A DNA stretch of 64,000 nucleotides from an uncultured Bacteroidales bacterium (GCA_946403855.1 CAMJBH010000003.1:62001-126000); one strand, 5' to 3'; positions 46,668-57,060 are shown, counted from the first letter of the stretch. Numbers and translations are program-made. The notes: a model not told the origin generated them from the sequence alone.

Positions 46668-47959
46668 TTATCACTAACATTGGCGAACTTGTAGGTATTG
46701 TGCCGGAAGACGTCCTTAGGAAGCAGGGGGCCGAGATGTCTCAAGTCAAGTCCATACGCAACGCCTGGCTTCGAATCGCTCCCGACGGCACCATCGCCGA
46801 CTTCGGAACCGGCAGTGGCTTTGGTTCCGGCAGCGGCTGCCCCGAGCCGGCTTTGGCCCTTACGAACAGGAGGCTCGCAGCAGGCTCTGCCGGGGCTGCC
46901 GGGGCTGCAGAAGCAGAGGAAGTACTGGATGCCGAGGGCGGAATGGTCATGCCGGGCTTCTGCGACAGCCACACCCACGTTGTTTACGCCGGCAGCCGGG
47001 AAGGCGAATTCATCGACAAAATAAACGGCCTCAGCTACGAACAGATAGCCGCCCGCGGAGGGGGAATACTGAACTCCTCCGACCTGCTTCACGAAACAAG
47101 CGAAGACGAGCTCTACCGCCAATCCATGCAGCGGGTGCATGAAATGATGGCCAAAGGCAGCGCCGCCATCGAAATCAAAAGCGGATACGGCCTCAACCCG
47201 GCAGATGAGCTCAAAATGCTGCGGGTAATACGCCGAATCAAAGAAAATGTCCCCGCCCTCATTCGCTCCACTTTTCTGGGCGCACACGCGGTAGGCCGAG
47301 GCTACAGCCACCAAGAATATGTGCAGGCTGTCATCGACATGATGCCGAAGGCCGCTGAACTTGCAGACTTTGTGGACGTCTTCTGCGACCAGGGATTTTT
47401 CACTACGGACGACTGCGCCCGCATACTCGAAGCAGGAGCCCGCCATGGACTGAAGCCGAAGATACATGCAAACGAACTTGCCCAGAGCGGAGGCGTACAA
47501 GTAGGAGTAAAGTACGGCGCTTTGTCTGTCGATCACCTGGAAAGAAGCGGAGAGGCTGAAATCGAAGCCCTGAAAGGAAGCGGAACCATGCCCACCATGC
47601 TCCCCGGATCGTCTTTCTTCCTCGGAATTCCCTACGCCAAGGCCAAAGATTATATACAAGCCGGACTGGGCATAGCACTGGCATCCGACTACAACCCCGG
47701 CTCATCCCCTATGGGAGACATGCGCTTTGTGATGGCTCTGGGCTGCATAAAAATGCGTCTCTCCCCTGCCCAGGCCTTCAACGCCGTTACGCTCAACTCC
47801 GCATATGCAATGGGGGTGAGCCACCTCACTGGCAGCATCACCCCCGGTAAAAGAGCAGACTTGATAATAACCCAACCAGGCTGGAACCTGGACCGTCTGC
47901 CTTATTTATTCCAGACGCCCTTTATAAAACGCGTTCTGACAGCCGGAGTTTCACTTTAG
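46664..47959 (+). CDS. hutI: Imidazolonepropionase (with in-frame inserted palindromic element near N-terminus)
   Basis: MPGFCDSHTHVVYAGSREGEFIDKINGLSYEQIAARGGGIL, IEIKSGYGL, KIHANELAQSGG, ALASDYNPGSSP. Confidence 0.94.
   Translation: MIITNIGELVGIVPEDVLRKQGAEMSQVKSIRNAWLRIAPDGTIADFGTGSGFGSGSGCPEPALALTNRRLAAGSAGAAGAAEAEEVLDAEGGMVMPGFCDSHTHVVYAGSREGEFIDKINGLSYEQIAARGGGILNSSDLLHETSEDELYRQSMQRVHEMMAKGSAAIEIKSGYGLNPADELKMLRVIRRIKENVPALIRSTFLGAHAVGRGYSHQEYVQAVIDMMPKAAELADFVDVFCDQGFFTTDDCARILEAGARHGLKPKIHANELAQSGGVQVGVKYGALSVDHLERSGEAEIEALKGSGTMPTMLPGSSFFLGIPYAKAKDYIQAGLGIALASDYNPGSSPMGDMRFVMALGCIKMRLSPAQAFNAVTLNSAYAMGVSHLTGSITPGKRADLIITQPGWNLDRLPYLFQTPFIKRVLTAGVSL
46828..46907. repeat. Degenerate palindromic element inside hutI sharing core CTTTGGCCCTTACGAACAGGAG with uxaA
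   Basis: Core 46851-46872 identical to 25914-25935; imperfect arms around it (GAGCC/GGCTC, ggcagcggctgcccc vs ggggctgcc...). Confidence 0.75.
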
Positions 47960-49397
47960 ACCTTTCGCACAAAGGCTTCATGCCATAGATCTGCCAAGCA
48001 CGCGGGTGGAAGTAGGAATCTAGCCCGCTCTCGACGTCGTATCCTCTGGCGGCAGCCCTTGCCGCAATACCTGAAGGAGCCTGATAGACTATCGACTGGA
48101 TGGTGATTTCTTCGTAATCTCCATAATACTCATCATTCACATAACCCGCGAACAGCAGATTAAGTCCGTAAGACGCATAAGCAAAGCTCAAACTATGCGG
48201 TGCCGTGACATTGAAGGCTATATCATCGTTATAGATATATTGATCATCACACATTACTACCTTAATCCATACTATGTCTGTCTGGGTTTCGTCTTTGTAA
48301 AATCCGGCAACTATCTGGCCGCTGTAAATGCTGTACAGAGACTTATCGGAATCATATTCACCATACAATTCCACATCATCAGCAATACCGAAGGATTCGG
48401 CGGTAAGCAGGACTGGACCATTTGCAGCGTCTGCAGAAGGGCCTATCGTAACCGGGTCGCTGTAAGGGCCCAGGCCATTTGTCGCCTCATACTTGGACTT
48501 GCTATTGATAATGTAGTTTCCGCTAAGGTCACTCTCAATCTCTTCAGTAGAAGCCCCCTCAGGGAACACCACCTCGGCTGCCGGCATATTAATGCGGGTA
48601 TTGCGCTTGATTTCTACAGGGGTGGAGATGCTTAATAAGCACGGATGGTCGAAGTCAAAAGATTCATTAATAACATATACCGTGAAACCTTCGCTCAGCA
48701 CTGCCGGAGGAAGCACGAACCAGAAATCCGTAGCGGCCTCGGCTGTTGCGCCCAGAGTAATCGGCTCATCAAAAATCATATAAACATAAGCGTCCCCTTC
48801 AGCAGAGACGGTAAGCTTCGGTTCCGCTCCGGGAGCAGCCGTCACAACCGCTGCTCCGGATATAGGCTCCTCGGCATTGGAATCAAGCTCTAATCCGGCG
48901 ACAGATACGTTATCTCCGTATAATTTGAGGTGAACATAGCCGCCCACATTACGGAAGAAAAGATTCTCATCTTCCGTTGCGGAAATCATGATGTTGTCTT
49001 TCGGTCCGAAACTGTTGCCAAAACCCGACTGCACAGTAGGGAAGGTCACATTGATCTCGCCCTCCGCAGATATAGCATTATTAACATCATACGGATATAC
49101 TGCATAGACATAGTTCAACGCATCGGAATCAAAACCATCGCGCACAATCTTAAAGTCTCCGGAATTAGCTCCGTCGACGCCCTGGAATTCAGCTATTCGA
49201 CTTGTCTTGGTCTTATTGAACAGATTGATAGAATCTTTGGCGTTCCAATAAATCTTAAGATCTTCGGCATACAGCTTTGTACCCTGGAGGCCCTCTATGG
49301 TAGCATGGAACAGAGGAGAAGATTTAACCGACTCAATCTTGGTGCTGCATGACACTGCCAGTGCCGCTACTGCAATAAATATAAATAACCTTTTCAT
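47922..49397 (-). CDS. Fimbrillin-like lipoprotein
   Basis: MKRLFIFIAVAALAVSCSTK lipobox; KIYWNAKDSINLFNKT...YVYAVYPYDV...FWFVLPPAVLSEGFTVYV pattern. Confidence 0.7.
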   Translation of the reverse strand: MKRLFIFIAVAALAVSCSTKIESVKSSPLFHATIEGLQGTKLYAEDLKIYWNAKDSINLFNKTKTSRIAEFQGVDGANSGDFKIVRDGFDSDALNYVYAVYPYDVNNAISAEGEINVTFPTVQSGFGNSFGPKDNIMISATEDENLFFRNVGGYVHLKLYGDNVSVAGLELDSNAEEPISGAAVVTAAPGAEPKLTVSAEGDAYVYMIFDEPITLGATAEAATDFWFVLPPAVLSEGFTVYVINESFDFDHPCLLSISTPVEIKRNTRINMPAAEVVFPEGASTEEIESDLSGNYIINSKSKYEATNGLGPYSDPVTIGPSADAANGPVLLTAESFGIADDVELYGEYDSDKSLYSIYSGQIVAGFYKDETQTDIVWIKVVMCDDQYIYNDDIAFNVTAPHSLSFAYASYGLNLLFAGYVNDEYYGDYEEITIQSIVYQAPSGIAARAAARGYDVESGLDSYFHPRAWQIYGMKPLCERSKVKLRLSERVL

Positions 49398-49549
49398 TGC
49401 ATGTCCCACTCATAAAGGTTTGTATCATCGACAATGAGCTCTGTATTCGGCGAAGAGTCCAAAAGAACATCCGTAAGAGAGTACGGAAACAACTCACAAT
49501 CCGGTGCGGCATACCTCGCCTTGGTGCCGCAGAAACTAATTTTTTCCAT
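49394..49549 (-). CDS. Small ORF (51 aa), sORF family member 3, overlapping lipoprotein start (ATGA)
   Basis: MEKISFCGTKARYAAPDCELFPYSLTDVLLDSSPNTELIVDDTNLYEWDMQ*; TGA stop overlaps downstream ATG. Confidence 0.7.
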   Translation of the reverse strand: MEKISFCGTKARYAAPDCELFPYSLTDVLLDSSPNTELIVDDTNLYEWDMQ

Positions 49550-49581
49550 AGGGCTGGAACAATAATATTAACACTACGCCC

Positions 49582-49589
49582 CAAATATA
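49582..49589 (-). promoter_or_regulatory. Putative -7 element TATATTTG for sORF3/lipoprotein bicistron
   Basis: TATATTTG on minus strand, 32 nt upstream of sORF3 ATG. Confidence 0.5.
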
Positions 49590-49654
49590 GAAAATTATTT
49601 TTATTTGTACCCTTTGGAGCAAGAAAATCTAACGCTTTCCTGAAAAAACAATTA

Positions 49655-49696
49655 CGGGTCCACCAGCTGCTTAGCTAAGCAATGCTGGTGGACCCG
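49655..49696. terminator. Strong palindromic hairpin downstream of SDR gene (13-bp perfect arms plus inner palindrome)
   Basis: cgggtccaccagc (49655-49667)/gctggtggacccg (49684-49696); inner tgcttagctaagca is itself a palindrome. Confidence 0.7.
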
Positions 49697-49749
49697 CCCG
49701 GTCACGGCTGCATGGCTGCATATGTTATACAGACAGCAGCAACTAAAAG

Positions 49750-50520
49750 CTAAATGCAGGTATAACCGCCGTCAACAGCAATGTTCTGCCCCGTTACATA
49801 AGTACTGGCGGGCGAAGCAAGGAAGAGTGCACAGGAATCCAGTTCCCCGCTCTTGCCATAACGTCCCAGAGGTATATTCTGCTTGGCAATAGCTTGGAAG
49901 AAATCTGAATCGAGGGTGGCGGTAGTAAGATCGGTATAGAAATAACCCGGACAAATGCTATTGACTGTGACGCCATGTTTGCCCCATTCTGCGGCAAGAG
50001 CCCTGGTCAGATTGACTACGCCTCCCTTGGCAGCATGATAAGGAGCGCTGCCGACAATGAGATTACCCACCAGACCATACATGGATGCGATATTGATGAT
50101 GCGTCCGAAGCCGGCTTTAATCATTTCCTTGCCAAACTCCCTGGCGCAAACGAAGGTCCCGAAAAGGTCAATCTCCATTTCTTTGCGGAACTGCTCGTCG
50201 GTAATTTCTTCGGCGGGAGCGACAGCCCCGGTACCAGCATTGTTCATCAGAATATCCACACGTCCGAAACGGGACATGGTAGCCGCCACGGCTGCCTTCA
50301 CCTTTTCCGTGTCGGTAATGTCACATGCAAAAGGCAGGACTTCCACGCCGAATTCTTCATTTATAGCCTTCGCATTCTCTTCCAGAAGGTTCATGCGGCG
50401 TGCAAGAAGGACAAGGTTAGCACCCTGGCTTGCAAAAGCTTTTGCCATCTGAAGGCCAAGGCCCGTTGATGCACCGGTAACCACGGCAACGCGGCCCGAA
50501 AGGTCAAAATAATTCTTCAT
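49750..50520 (-). CDS. SDR-family oxidoreductase (gluconate 5-dehydrogenase-like)
   Basis: VAVVTGASTGLGLQMAKAF, NNAGTG, YHAAKGGVVNLTRALAAEWGKHGVTVNSICPGYF. Confidence 0.85.
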   Translation of the reverse strand: MKNYFDLSGRVAVVTGASTGLGLQMAKAFASQGANLVLLARRMNLLEENAKAINEEFGVEVLPFACDITDTEKVKAAVAATMSRFGRVDILMNNAGTGAVAPAEEITDEQFRKEMEIDLFGTFVCAREFGKEMIKAGFGRIINIASMYGLVGNLIVGSAPYHAAKGGVVNLTRALAAEWGKHGVTVNSICPGYFYTDLTTATLDSDFFQAIAKQNIPLGRYGKSGELDSCALFLASPASTYVTGQNIAVDGGYTCI

Positions 50521-50531
50521 ATATAGGATCT

Positions 50532-52157
50532 TTATTTTGTGAGTTTATCGAATTTCTTTGGACGTATAACTGTTTCCTCGTGGATTATATTGCCTTCAGC
50601 ATCCGTAACCCTCACAAGAATGGGAGAAGTAGCGTTTGAGGCCGTTGCAACATAACTGTGAGGCATCTTGCGGTCTGTTATTTCTTTCTTGGAAGGATTG
50701 CTGGCGCTAGTAAGCTTGGGCGTAACATAAGTGATTACGTACAGCGGGTCATCTGTGTCGGACTCGCTCACTGCCAGCGGCTTGCCGTCTTCGAAAACTT
50801 CTACTTTGTCTCCGGATTCATAGCCCCAATAGTTCACGTAAACCATGTTGGCATAGGACGGATCGGCGTACCAGCTGCGCTCGGGATAAAGTTCATGGAA
50901 AATACGGCACTGAGGGTCGTTACGATAAAAGTCCCCTACGGCATTGATGTCATACACGCGCAGCATCTTAGTGCTGCCGCTCACGGCGACGAAGCGCGGT
51001 TTGGGATCGCTCTCGCTGCAATCCAGGATATTGATAGCCTGTTCGCTGGAATCAGTGCCAAGTGCCTGATAGCCTAGCGGATGCTCCCACATGTTGCCGG
51101 AAGTGGCCCCGAAGATAAACTGTTTGAAACGGGTGAACTTGCCAGTAGTGGAATTAATCAGCTTATGACTATGGCCCGAGAACACATAGACTGAAGGGAA
51201 ATCCTTGAACACTTCGTCGAGAATTACAGCCTGGCCGGGCAGCATCACCTCTTTCTTGTTGGCGTCGTTGAAAAGCGGCACGTGGCAGCAGAAAAAGATT
51301 CGGGTGCCAGGCTTGACATACTTAAGGTCGTTGCGGAGCCATTCTATATCCTTGTCTAGGATATGGCAGACATAATTGCGACTTCCGTTGATATTCTTGT
51401 GCTTCTTGTCCGGTTTGCCATCATTGATGTACTCCACCGAATCCATAAAAATCCAATGGTCGTCACCGATGTTTACGGAATAGCAACCGGGGCCCCAGGT
51501 GTGGCGGTAGTTCCATGCCGACACAAAATCGGTGCGCTCCCCCAGTCCGGCGACAGCCCCGTCGTTGTCGTGGTTGCCGGTTACCGAATAGAGCGGTGCC
51601 GGATAGCCCGACGCTGCCAGAAACTGCTCTGCGGCATACTCATTCATACCGAAGTCGTACCAGTAACGGTCATGGGAGAAATCGCCCAGATTGACAGAAT
51701 AGACGGCACCTCCGGCCGCAGCTTTGTCATATTCCCTCTTGATGACAGGCATCACTGTGGAAGTGAAGCGTTCAAGGTCTTGACGGGAAGGATCGGCGGC
51801 AAAGTGGGTGTCGGTAATGAAAATGATGCTGTATTTGCTTTGGTCTTCAGGGACAAGGGTGAAATTGTGGACCTCCTTCTTTCCGGGAGCCTTGGTCAGC
51901 AAGTGCCAGAAACCGGGCCTGATGGAGTCTATCATCTGCGCCCTGTAGCCGGAGGGAGTAGTGATAAAGACCACGCTGTCCGACTTGTCGGTCACCATTT
52001 TATAGCGCCCTCTGGCATTGGTAAGTACAATCTGACGCCCGTCAGACACTTGTACGCCGGCCACAGGCTTACCTTGAGCAGTAACTTTTCCTTTCACTAC
52101 ACCGGCTTGGATGCACACCGGAAGAAGGACCAATGCCAGAAGAGCTATTCTTTTCAT
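50532..52157 (-). CDS. Calcineurin-like metallophosphoesterase, secreted, with N- and C-terminal accessory domains
   Basis: Signal peptide; [37 protein letters not shown]. Confidence 0.88.
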   Translation of the reverse strand: MKRIALLALVLLPVCIQAGVVKGKVTAQGKPVAGVQVSDGRQIVLTNARGRYKMVTDKSDSVVFITTPSGYRAQMIDSIRPGFWHLLTKAPGKKEVHNFTLVPEDQSKYSIIFITDTHFAADPSRQDLERFTSTVMPVIKREYDKAAAGGAVYSVNLGDFSHDRYWYDFGMNEYAAEQFLAASGYPAPLYSVTGNHDNDGAVAGLGERTDFVSAWNYRHTWGPGCYSVNIGDDHWIFMDSVEYINDGKPDKKHKNINGSRNYVCHILDKDIEWLRNDLKYVKPGTRIFFCCHVPLFNDANKKEVMLPGQAVILDEVFKDFPSVYVFSGHSHKLINSTTGKFTRFKQFIFGATSGNMWEHPLGYQALGTDSSEQAINILDCSESDPKPRFVAVSGSTKMLRVYDINAVGDFYRNDPQCRIFHELYPERSWYADPSYANMVYVNYWGYESGDKVEVFEDGKPLAVSESDTDDPLYVITYVTPKLTSASNPSKKEITDRKMPHSYVATASNATSPILVRVTDAEGNIIHEETVIRPKKFDKLTK

Positions 52158-53536
52158 TGCTTGGAATACTTTAAAATCGGTTGACGGGCCGCCACGGTTT
52201 CATCGGGCCGCCCGATCGGGGTATTATGCGGAGCGGTTTTCAGCAGTTCGGGATCGTCCGCCGCTTCACGGGCGATCTTATGCATGACATCGATGAATGC
52301 GTCCAGGGTCTGCAGGGACTCCGTTTCCGTGGGTTCTATCATCAGTGCCTGATGGAAGAGCAGCGGGAAATATATGGTCGGAGCATGGAAACCATAGTCC
52401 AGCAAGCGTTTAGCTACATCCAGAGTGGTCACTTCCCCATGTTCGGCAAGTCCGTCGAAGACGAATTCGTGCTTGCAGACAGACTCTATTGGCAGTTTGT
52501 AGCTGTCTTTGAGCGACTCCTTGATGTAGTTAGCCGCCAATGTGGACAGCTTACCGGCCAGCTTGATGTTCTCCCGGCCGAGGCTGAGTATATAGGCGCA
52601 AGCGCGGACTATAACTCCAAAGTTGCCGTGGAATCCGCTGACCTTCGGTTTGTGCAGGAACGGAACGAGCCTTTCGGCAACGCCCACGGGACCGCTGCCC
52701 GGACCGCCGCCACCATGCGGGGTCGAGAAAGTCTTGTGCAGGTTCAGATGCATCACATCGAAGCCCATGTCGCCGGGGCGCACCACTCCCAGAAGAGGGT
52801 TCATATTGGCCCCGTCGTAATACAGCAATCCACCGCACTCATGCACAAGGGATGCGATTTCTTTGATGTCACGTTCGAAAAGACCCAGCGTGTTCGGATT
52901 GGTCATCATGATACCGGCGATGTCAGGACCGAGCAATGGCTTGAGGTCTTCTACATCCACCAGCCCGTCAGGACGGGATTTCACCACCACGACTTCGAGT
53001 CCGCACACAGCGGCACTGGCCGGATTGGTTCCATGTGCGCTGTCCGGGACGATTATCTTGGTGCGTGCGGTATCGCCCCTGCTCATGTGATATTCCCTTA
53101 TGAGCATCAGTCCGGTGAGCTCGCCATGGGCGCCGGCGCAGGGCAGGAAGGTAAAATGCTTCATGCCGGTAATCTCGGCAAGGGCCTTGTCCATGAAGTC
53201 ATAAACGGCACGGACTCCCTCAGTGCTCGATTCGGGCTGCAGCGGATGCACGCCGTTGAACAACGAGACCAGTTCTTCGTTGATCTTCGGGTTGTACTTC
53301 ATGGTGCAGGAGCCCAGAGGATAAAAGCCCGTATCGACTCCGAAGTTCATCTGGCTCAGATTGGTATAGTGCCGCACGACATCGGGTTCGCTGAGTTCGG
53401 GAAGGTCTAGAGGAGTCTCCCTCCACACAGGACCTACAGGTGCGAAACCAGACTCTCCGGCCGGCTCTGCAGGAAGCGAGTATGCTGAACGGCCCGGACG
53501 GGACAGTTCGAAAACAAGTTTGTCGTAGTATCTCAT
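52154..53536 (-). CDS. gcvPB: Glycine dehydrogenase (decarboxylating) subunit 2
   Basis: [54 protein letters not shown]. Confidence 0.95.
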   Translation of the reverse strand: MRYYDKLVFELSRPGRSAYSLPAEPAGESGFAPVGPVWRETPLDLPELSEPDVVRHYTNLSQMNFGVDTGFYPLGSCTMKYNPKINEELVSLFNGVHPLQPESSTEGVRAVYDFMDKALAEITGMKHFTFLPCAGAHGELTGLMLIREYHMSRGDTARTKIIVPDSAHGTNPASAAVCGLEVVVVKSRPDGLVDVEDLKPLLGPDIAGIMMTNPNTLGLFERDIKEIASLVHECGGLLYYDGANMNPLLGVVRPGDMGFDVMHLNLHKTFSTPHGGGGPGSGPVGVAERLVPFLHKPKVSGFHGNFGVIVRACAYILSLGRENIKLAGKLSTLAANYIKESLKDSYKLPIESVCKHEFVFDGLAEHGEVTTLDVAKRLLDYGFHAPTIYFPLLFHQALMIEPTETESLQTLDAFIDVMHKIAREAADDPELLKTAPHNTPIGRPDETVAARQPILKYSKQ

Positions 53537-54846
53537 AACTCTGCCTCCTCTATGGTCTTAACCAGTGCGTCGATTTCTTCGCGCGTACGGCGCTCGGTGA
53601 CGCAGAATGTCACATAACCTTCTTCAGTGCCAAGGGCTCCGAAGAATCCCTTGTCCAGCAGGGCCTGCTGCAGCTTGGCAACATCGCACAATGGCTGCAG
53701 GGCAAATTCCTTGAGGAACGGACGGCCCTCGAAAGGATCGGAGAATTTACCGGTGGCAAGGAGCCTGTCGTGCAGGTAGTGAGCCCCCTGATAGCTAAGG
53801 GAGTTGACCTTGCGCAGACCTTCAGGACCCATGACGGACAGATAAACGGTGCACCACAGCGCCATGAGCGACTCGTTGGAACAGATGTTCGAAGTGGCCT
53901 TCTCACGGCGTATGTGCTGCTCGCGCGCCTGGAGGGTCAGCACGAAAGACCTGCGTCCTTCGGCATCCGAGGTCTGGCCGACGATACGTCCCGGAAGTTT
54001 GCGCATCCACTCGGAACGACAGGCCATGAATCCTACGTAGGGACCGCCGTAGCTGAGGGGAATGCCGAGAGTCTGACCGTCTCCGACCGCAATATCGGCG
54101 CCCCATTCCGCAGGAGTCTTAACGACAGCCAGAGCGGAAGGATCGCAATATTCTACCAGCAGACCGCCCATCTCGTGCACCAGTGATGCAAGTCCGGTGT
54201 GGTTTTCTATAATGCCGAAACGGTTGATTGACGGAACAACGACGCCGGCAAGGTCCAAGGTCCCTTCCGACACGGCCTCGGCGATATCCCATGTCTCCAC
54301 CAGATTTATGCCTGAATACCTGGCATAGGTCCGGAGGGTGGCAAGCACGTTGGGAAGAAGAGCCGAAGAGGCAATCACCGTATTGCGCTTGCGGGTGCAG
54401 GCCACGCACATACGCATGGCTTCCGCAGCCGCGGTGGGACCGTCGTACATGGAGGCGTTCGCCACGTCGAGTCCGGTGAGCGAGCATATCAAGGTCTGCC
54501 ATTCGAAAATATAACGAAGGGTGCCCTGCGATATCTCGCATTGATACGGCGTGTAGGCCGTCAGGAATTCTGAACGGGAGGTGATATAAGGAATTACCGA
54601 TGGCGTGTAATGGTCGTACGCACCGCCTCCGGCAAAAACTGTCAGCTTGACATTGCGGGATGCGAGCGCCTCGAACCAGGCACGCACCTCATCCTCGCTT
54701 TTGGCAGCAGGGAGATCATATTCTCCCCGGTGAATGAACTCAGAAGGCACATCGGCATAGAGCTCATCCATGGAGCTCACGCCTATCCTTTCCAACATCA
54801 CCTTTATATCCTCTTCTGTATGAGGAAAATAGGCGAATGTTCCCAT
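53533..54846 (-). CDS. gcvPA: Glycine dehydrogenase (decarboxylating) subunit 1
   Basis: [63 protein letters not shown]. Confidence 0.95.
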   Translation of the reverse strand: MGTFAYFPHTEEDIKVMLERIGVSSMDELYADVPSEFIHRGEYDLPAAKSEDEVRAWFEALASRNVKLTVFAGGGAYDHYTPSVIPYITSRSEFLTAYTPYQCEISQGTLRYIFEWQTLICSLTGLDVANASMYDGPTAAAEAMRMCVACTRKRNTVIASSALLPNVLATLRTYARYSGINLVETWDIAEAVSEGTLDLAGVVVPSINRFGIIENHTGLASLVHEMGGLLVEYCDPSALAVVKTPAEWGADIAVGDGQTLGIPLSYGGPYVGFMACRSEWMRKLPGRIVGQTSDAEGRRSFVLTLQAREQHIRREKATSNICSNESLMALWCTVYLSVMGPEGLRKVNSLSYQGAHYLHDRLLATGKFSDPFEGRPFLKEFALQPLCDVAKLQQALLDKGFFGALGTEEGYVTFCVTERRTREEIDALVKTIEEAEL

Positions 54847-54849
54847 AAT

Positions 54850-55227
54850 TTATCCGGCTATTTCGGAATATGCTGCCGCATTCATGAGCGAATCCAGTTC
54901 GGAGGTATCGCTCATCTTTACTTTGATGATCCAGGCCCCGTAGGCATCTTCGTTAACCTTCTCGGGAGCGGATTCGAGCTCGTCGTTAACGGCCTCGACC
55001 GTTCCGCTGACCGGAGAATAAAGTTCGCTGGAAGCCTTGACGCTCTCGAGTGCGCCGAATTCCTCGCCAGCCTGAACCTCATCACCTTCCGAAGGAAGAT
55101 CGACATAAGTGATGTCACCCATTTCTGCCTGTGCAAAATCGGATACTCCGATGATGGCAAGGTCACCTTCGACCTTGACCCATTCGTGTGACTCGCTGTA
55201 AAGGAGTCCTTCAATTATTCTGCTCAT
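54850..55227 (-). CDS. gcvH: Glycine cleavage system H protein
   Basis: ESHEWVKVEGDLAIIGVSDFAQAEMGDITYVDLPSEGDEVQAGEEFGALESVKASSELYSPVSG. Confidence 0.97.
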   Translation of the reverse strand: MSRIIEGLLYSESHEWVKVEGDLAIIGVSDFAQAEMGDITYVDLPSEGDEVQAGEEFGALESVKASSELYSPVSGTVEAVNDELESAPEKVNEDAYGAWIIKVKMSDTSELDSLMNAAAYSEIAG

Positions 55228-56327
55228 TTTTTATAGTTTGTCTTATAAAACCTCTTTTTGATAACTTCTCCCGGGAATACATGCTTACGTATCCTCACCC
55301 ACAGGGGCGTGCCCAGGGCGGCGTAAGCGGAATCCACCAAAGCGAAGCAAATGCTCTTGTCCAATGTGATGGAATGATACCCGGTGGTGACGGTTCCGAC
55401 CTGGGTACCGTCTTCGAGTTCTACGGGATAGCCGGCACGCGGTATAGCATTGTCTTTCAGTTCAATGCCTACGATCTTGCGCTGCACGCCCTCCGCTTTC
55501 TGCTTTGCCAGCGCATCCTTGCCGATAAATTCGGGTTTGTCCAGTTTGCAGAACATGGAGAGGCCAGCCATGACGGGACTGATCTCCGGGCTGAGTTCGT
55601 CTCCGTAAAGCGGGAGACCCGCCTCGAAACGCAGCGTGTCGCGGCATCCCAGGCCGCACGGAGTCACGCCGTCTTCAAGCAGTACGGCCCAAAGATCGCG
55701 GATATTGTCCGGTGAAGCATAAATCTCGAAGCCGTCTTCCCCTGTGTATCCTGTACGGCTCACGATAACCCGTCCGCCTTCTTCGTCTTCAAGGTCGAAG
55801 AAAGTGTAGAATTCAAGGTCCCTCAAATCTTCCAGGCCGAACGCCTTGACAAGCGCATCTTCGGCGCCGGGGCCCTGGAGGGCGATCTGTCCCCAGGACT
55901 CGGAGTCGTTGAAAACTTCAACCTTATAATCTTTAGCCTGCTCCAGGAGCCAGTCGTAGTCTTTTTCGACATTCGCCGCATTGACCACCAGCAGATAACC
56001 GGATTCGAATTCCTTGTACACCAGCAGGTCATCGACTGTGCCGCCGTCAGGGTAGCACATCATGCCGTAAAGTATGCTCCCGGGCTCAAGCCCCCGTACA
56101 TCATTTGTAAAGACGTGATTGACAAACACTTCTGCATCCGGCCCGTCAACCAAGATTTCCCCCATGTGGGAAACGTCGAACATGCCTGCCGCATTGCGGA
56201 CTGCATTATGTTCCTGAATTATGCCGCTATACTGAATCGGCATGTCGAAGCCTGCGAAAGGGCTCATTTTTGCCCCAAGTGCGATATGCTCGTCGTGCAG
56301 GCAGGTGGTTTTCAGAGATTGGTCCAT
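55224..56327 (-). CDS. gcvT: Glycine cleavage system T protein (aminomethyltransferase)
   Basis: GMFDVSHMGEILVDGPDAE, SRTGYTGEDGFEIYA, CGLGCRDTLRFEAGLPLYGDEL. Confidence 0.96.
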   Translation of the reverse strand: MDQSLKTTCLHDEHIALGAKMSPFAGFDMPIQYSGIIQEHNAVRNAAGMFDVSHMGEILVDGPDAEVFVNHVFTNDVRGLEPGSILYGMMCYPDGGTVDDLLVYKEFESGYLLVVNAANVEKDYDWLLEQAKDYKVEVFNDSESWGQIALQGPGAEDALVKAFGLEDLRDLEFYTFFDLEDEEGGRVIVSRTGYTGEDGFEIYASPDNIRDLWAVLLEDGVTPCGLGCRDTLRFEAGLPLYGDELSPEISPVMAGLSMFCKLDKPEFIGKDALAKQKAEGVQRKIVGIELKDNAIPRAGYPVELEDGTQVGTVTTGYHSITLDKSICFALVDSAYAALGTPLWVRIRKHVFPGEVIKKRFYKTNYKK

Positions 56328-56349
56328 AGTAGTGTCAAATATAGGAGTT

Positions 56350-57060
56350 TTATAGCGCTTTTCCAAGAATAAAAGCAGGATCGTCGTAGCTTTTTTGCAA
56401 TTCCTCAATCGCAGATATTTCCGCGTCGGAAAGGCAGCGGGAAGAATCGCAGAAATAATCGGTCAAGGTGGAGCCAAGGTCCTCGGCCTTGAGGCCGGGA
56501 ACAATGTCAGCCATATTTGCAACACGCTGACGCACAGACTTTACAGAATGTTTGGCAAGCTTTTCGGCACTGGGGGTGATGGCCATCTGGAGCATGTCCA
56601 GATCTACCGAATGCATAAGCGTACAATGCACGATACTGGCCGAAGGGTGGGCAAAAAAAGCACTCCCCGACACCTTACGGCCTCCGATAAGCACATCGTT
56701 GCGTCCGCTGACCTCTGCTGCGGGGCCGAACGATGACAGACATGCAGCGACTCGCTTAAGAAAAGCGGGGAACACCGTTTCCACCCCTCGTTCCTTTGTT
56801 ATATAAGAAAGCATGAGATTGCCGCGGTCTGCATAGACACAGCCTCCCCCGCTCCTGCGCCTGACGACATTAATCCCCTGCTCCCGGCAGAATTGGAGGT
56901 TAACTTCCGTTTCTATGTCCTGATTACGTCCGATTATGACAGTTGGGTCAACCTGCCAAACAAAAAAACCGCAGCCGTAGGCCGCAGCGACATACTCTTC
57001 CATGGCAAGAAAAAAGGACAGGGACCGCTTCTGTGCGCCAGGAAGAAGAATATTTTCCAT
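56350..57060 (-). CDS. lplA: Lipoate-protein ligase A family
   Basis: VIIGRNQDIETEVNLQFCREQGINVVRRRSGGGCVYADRGNLMLSYI, NDVLIGGRKVSGSAFF. Confidence 0.92.
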   Translation of the reverse strand: MENILLPGAQKRSLSFFLAMEEYVAAAYGCGFFVWQVDPTVIIGRNQDIETEVNLQFCREQGINVVRRRSGGGCVYADRGNLMLSYITKERGVETVFPAFLKRVAACLSSFGPAAEVSGRNDVLIGGRKVSGSAFFAHPSASIVHCTLMHSVDLDMLQMAITPSAEKLAKHSVKSVRQRVANMADIVPGLKAEDLGSTLTDYFCDSSRCLSDAEISAIEELQKSYDDPAFILGKAL

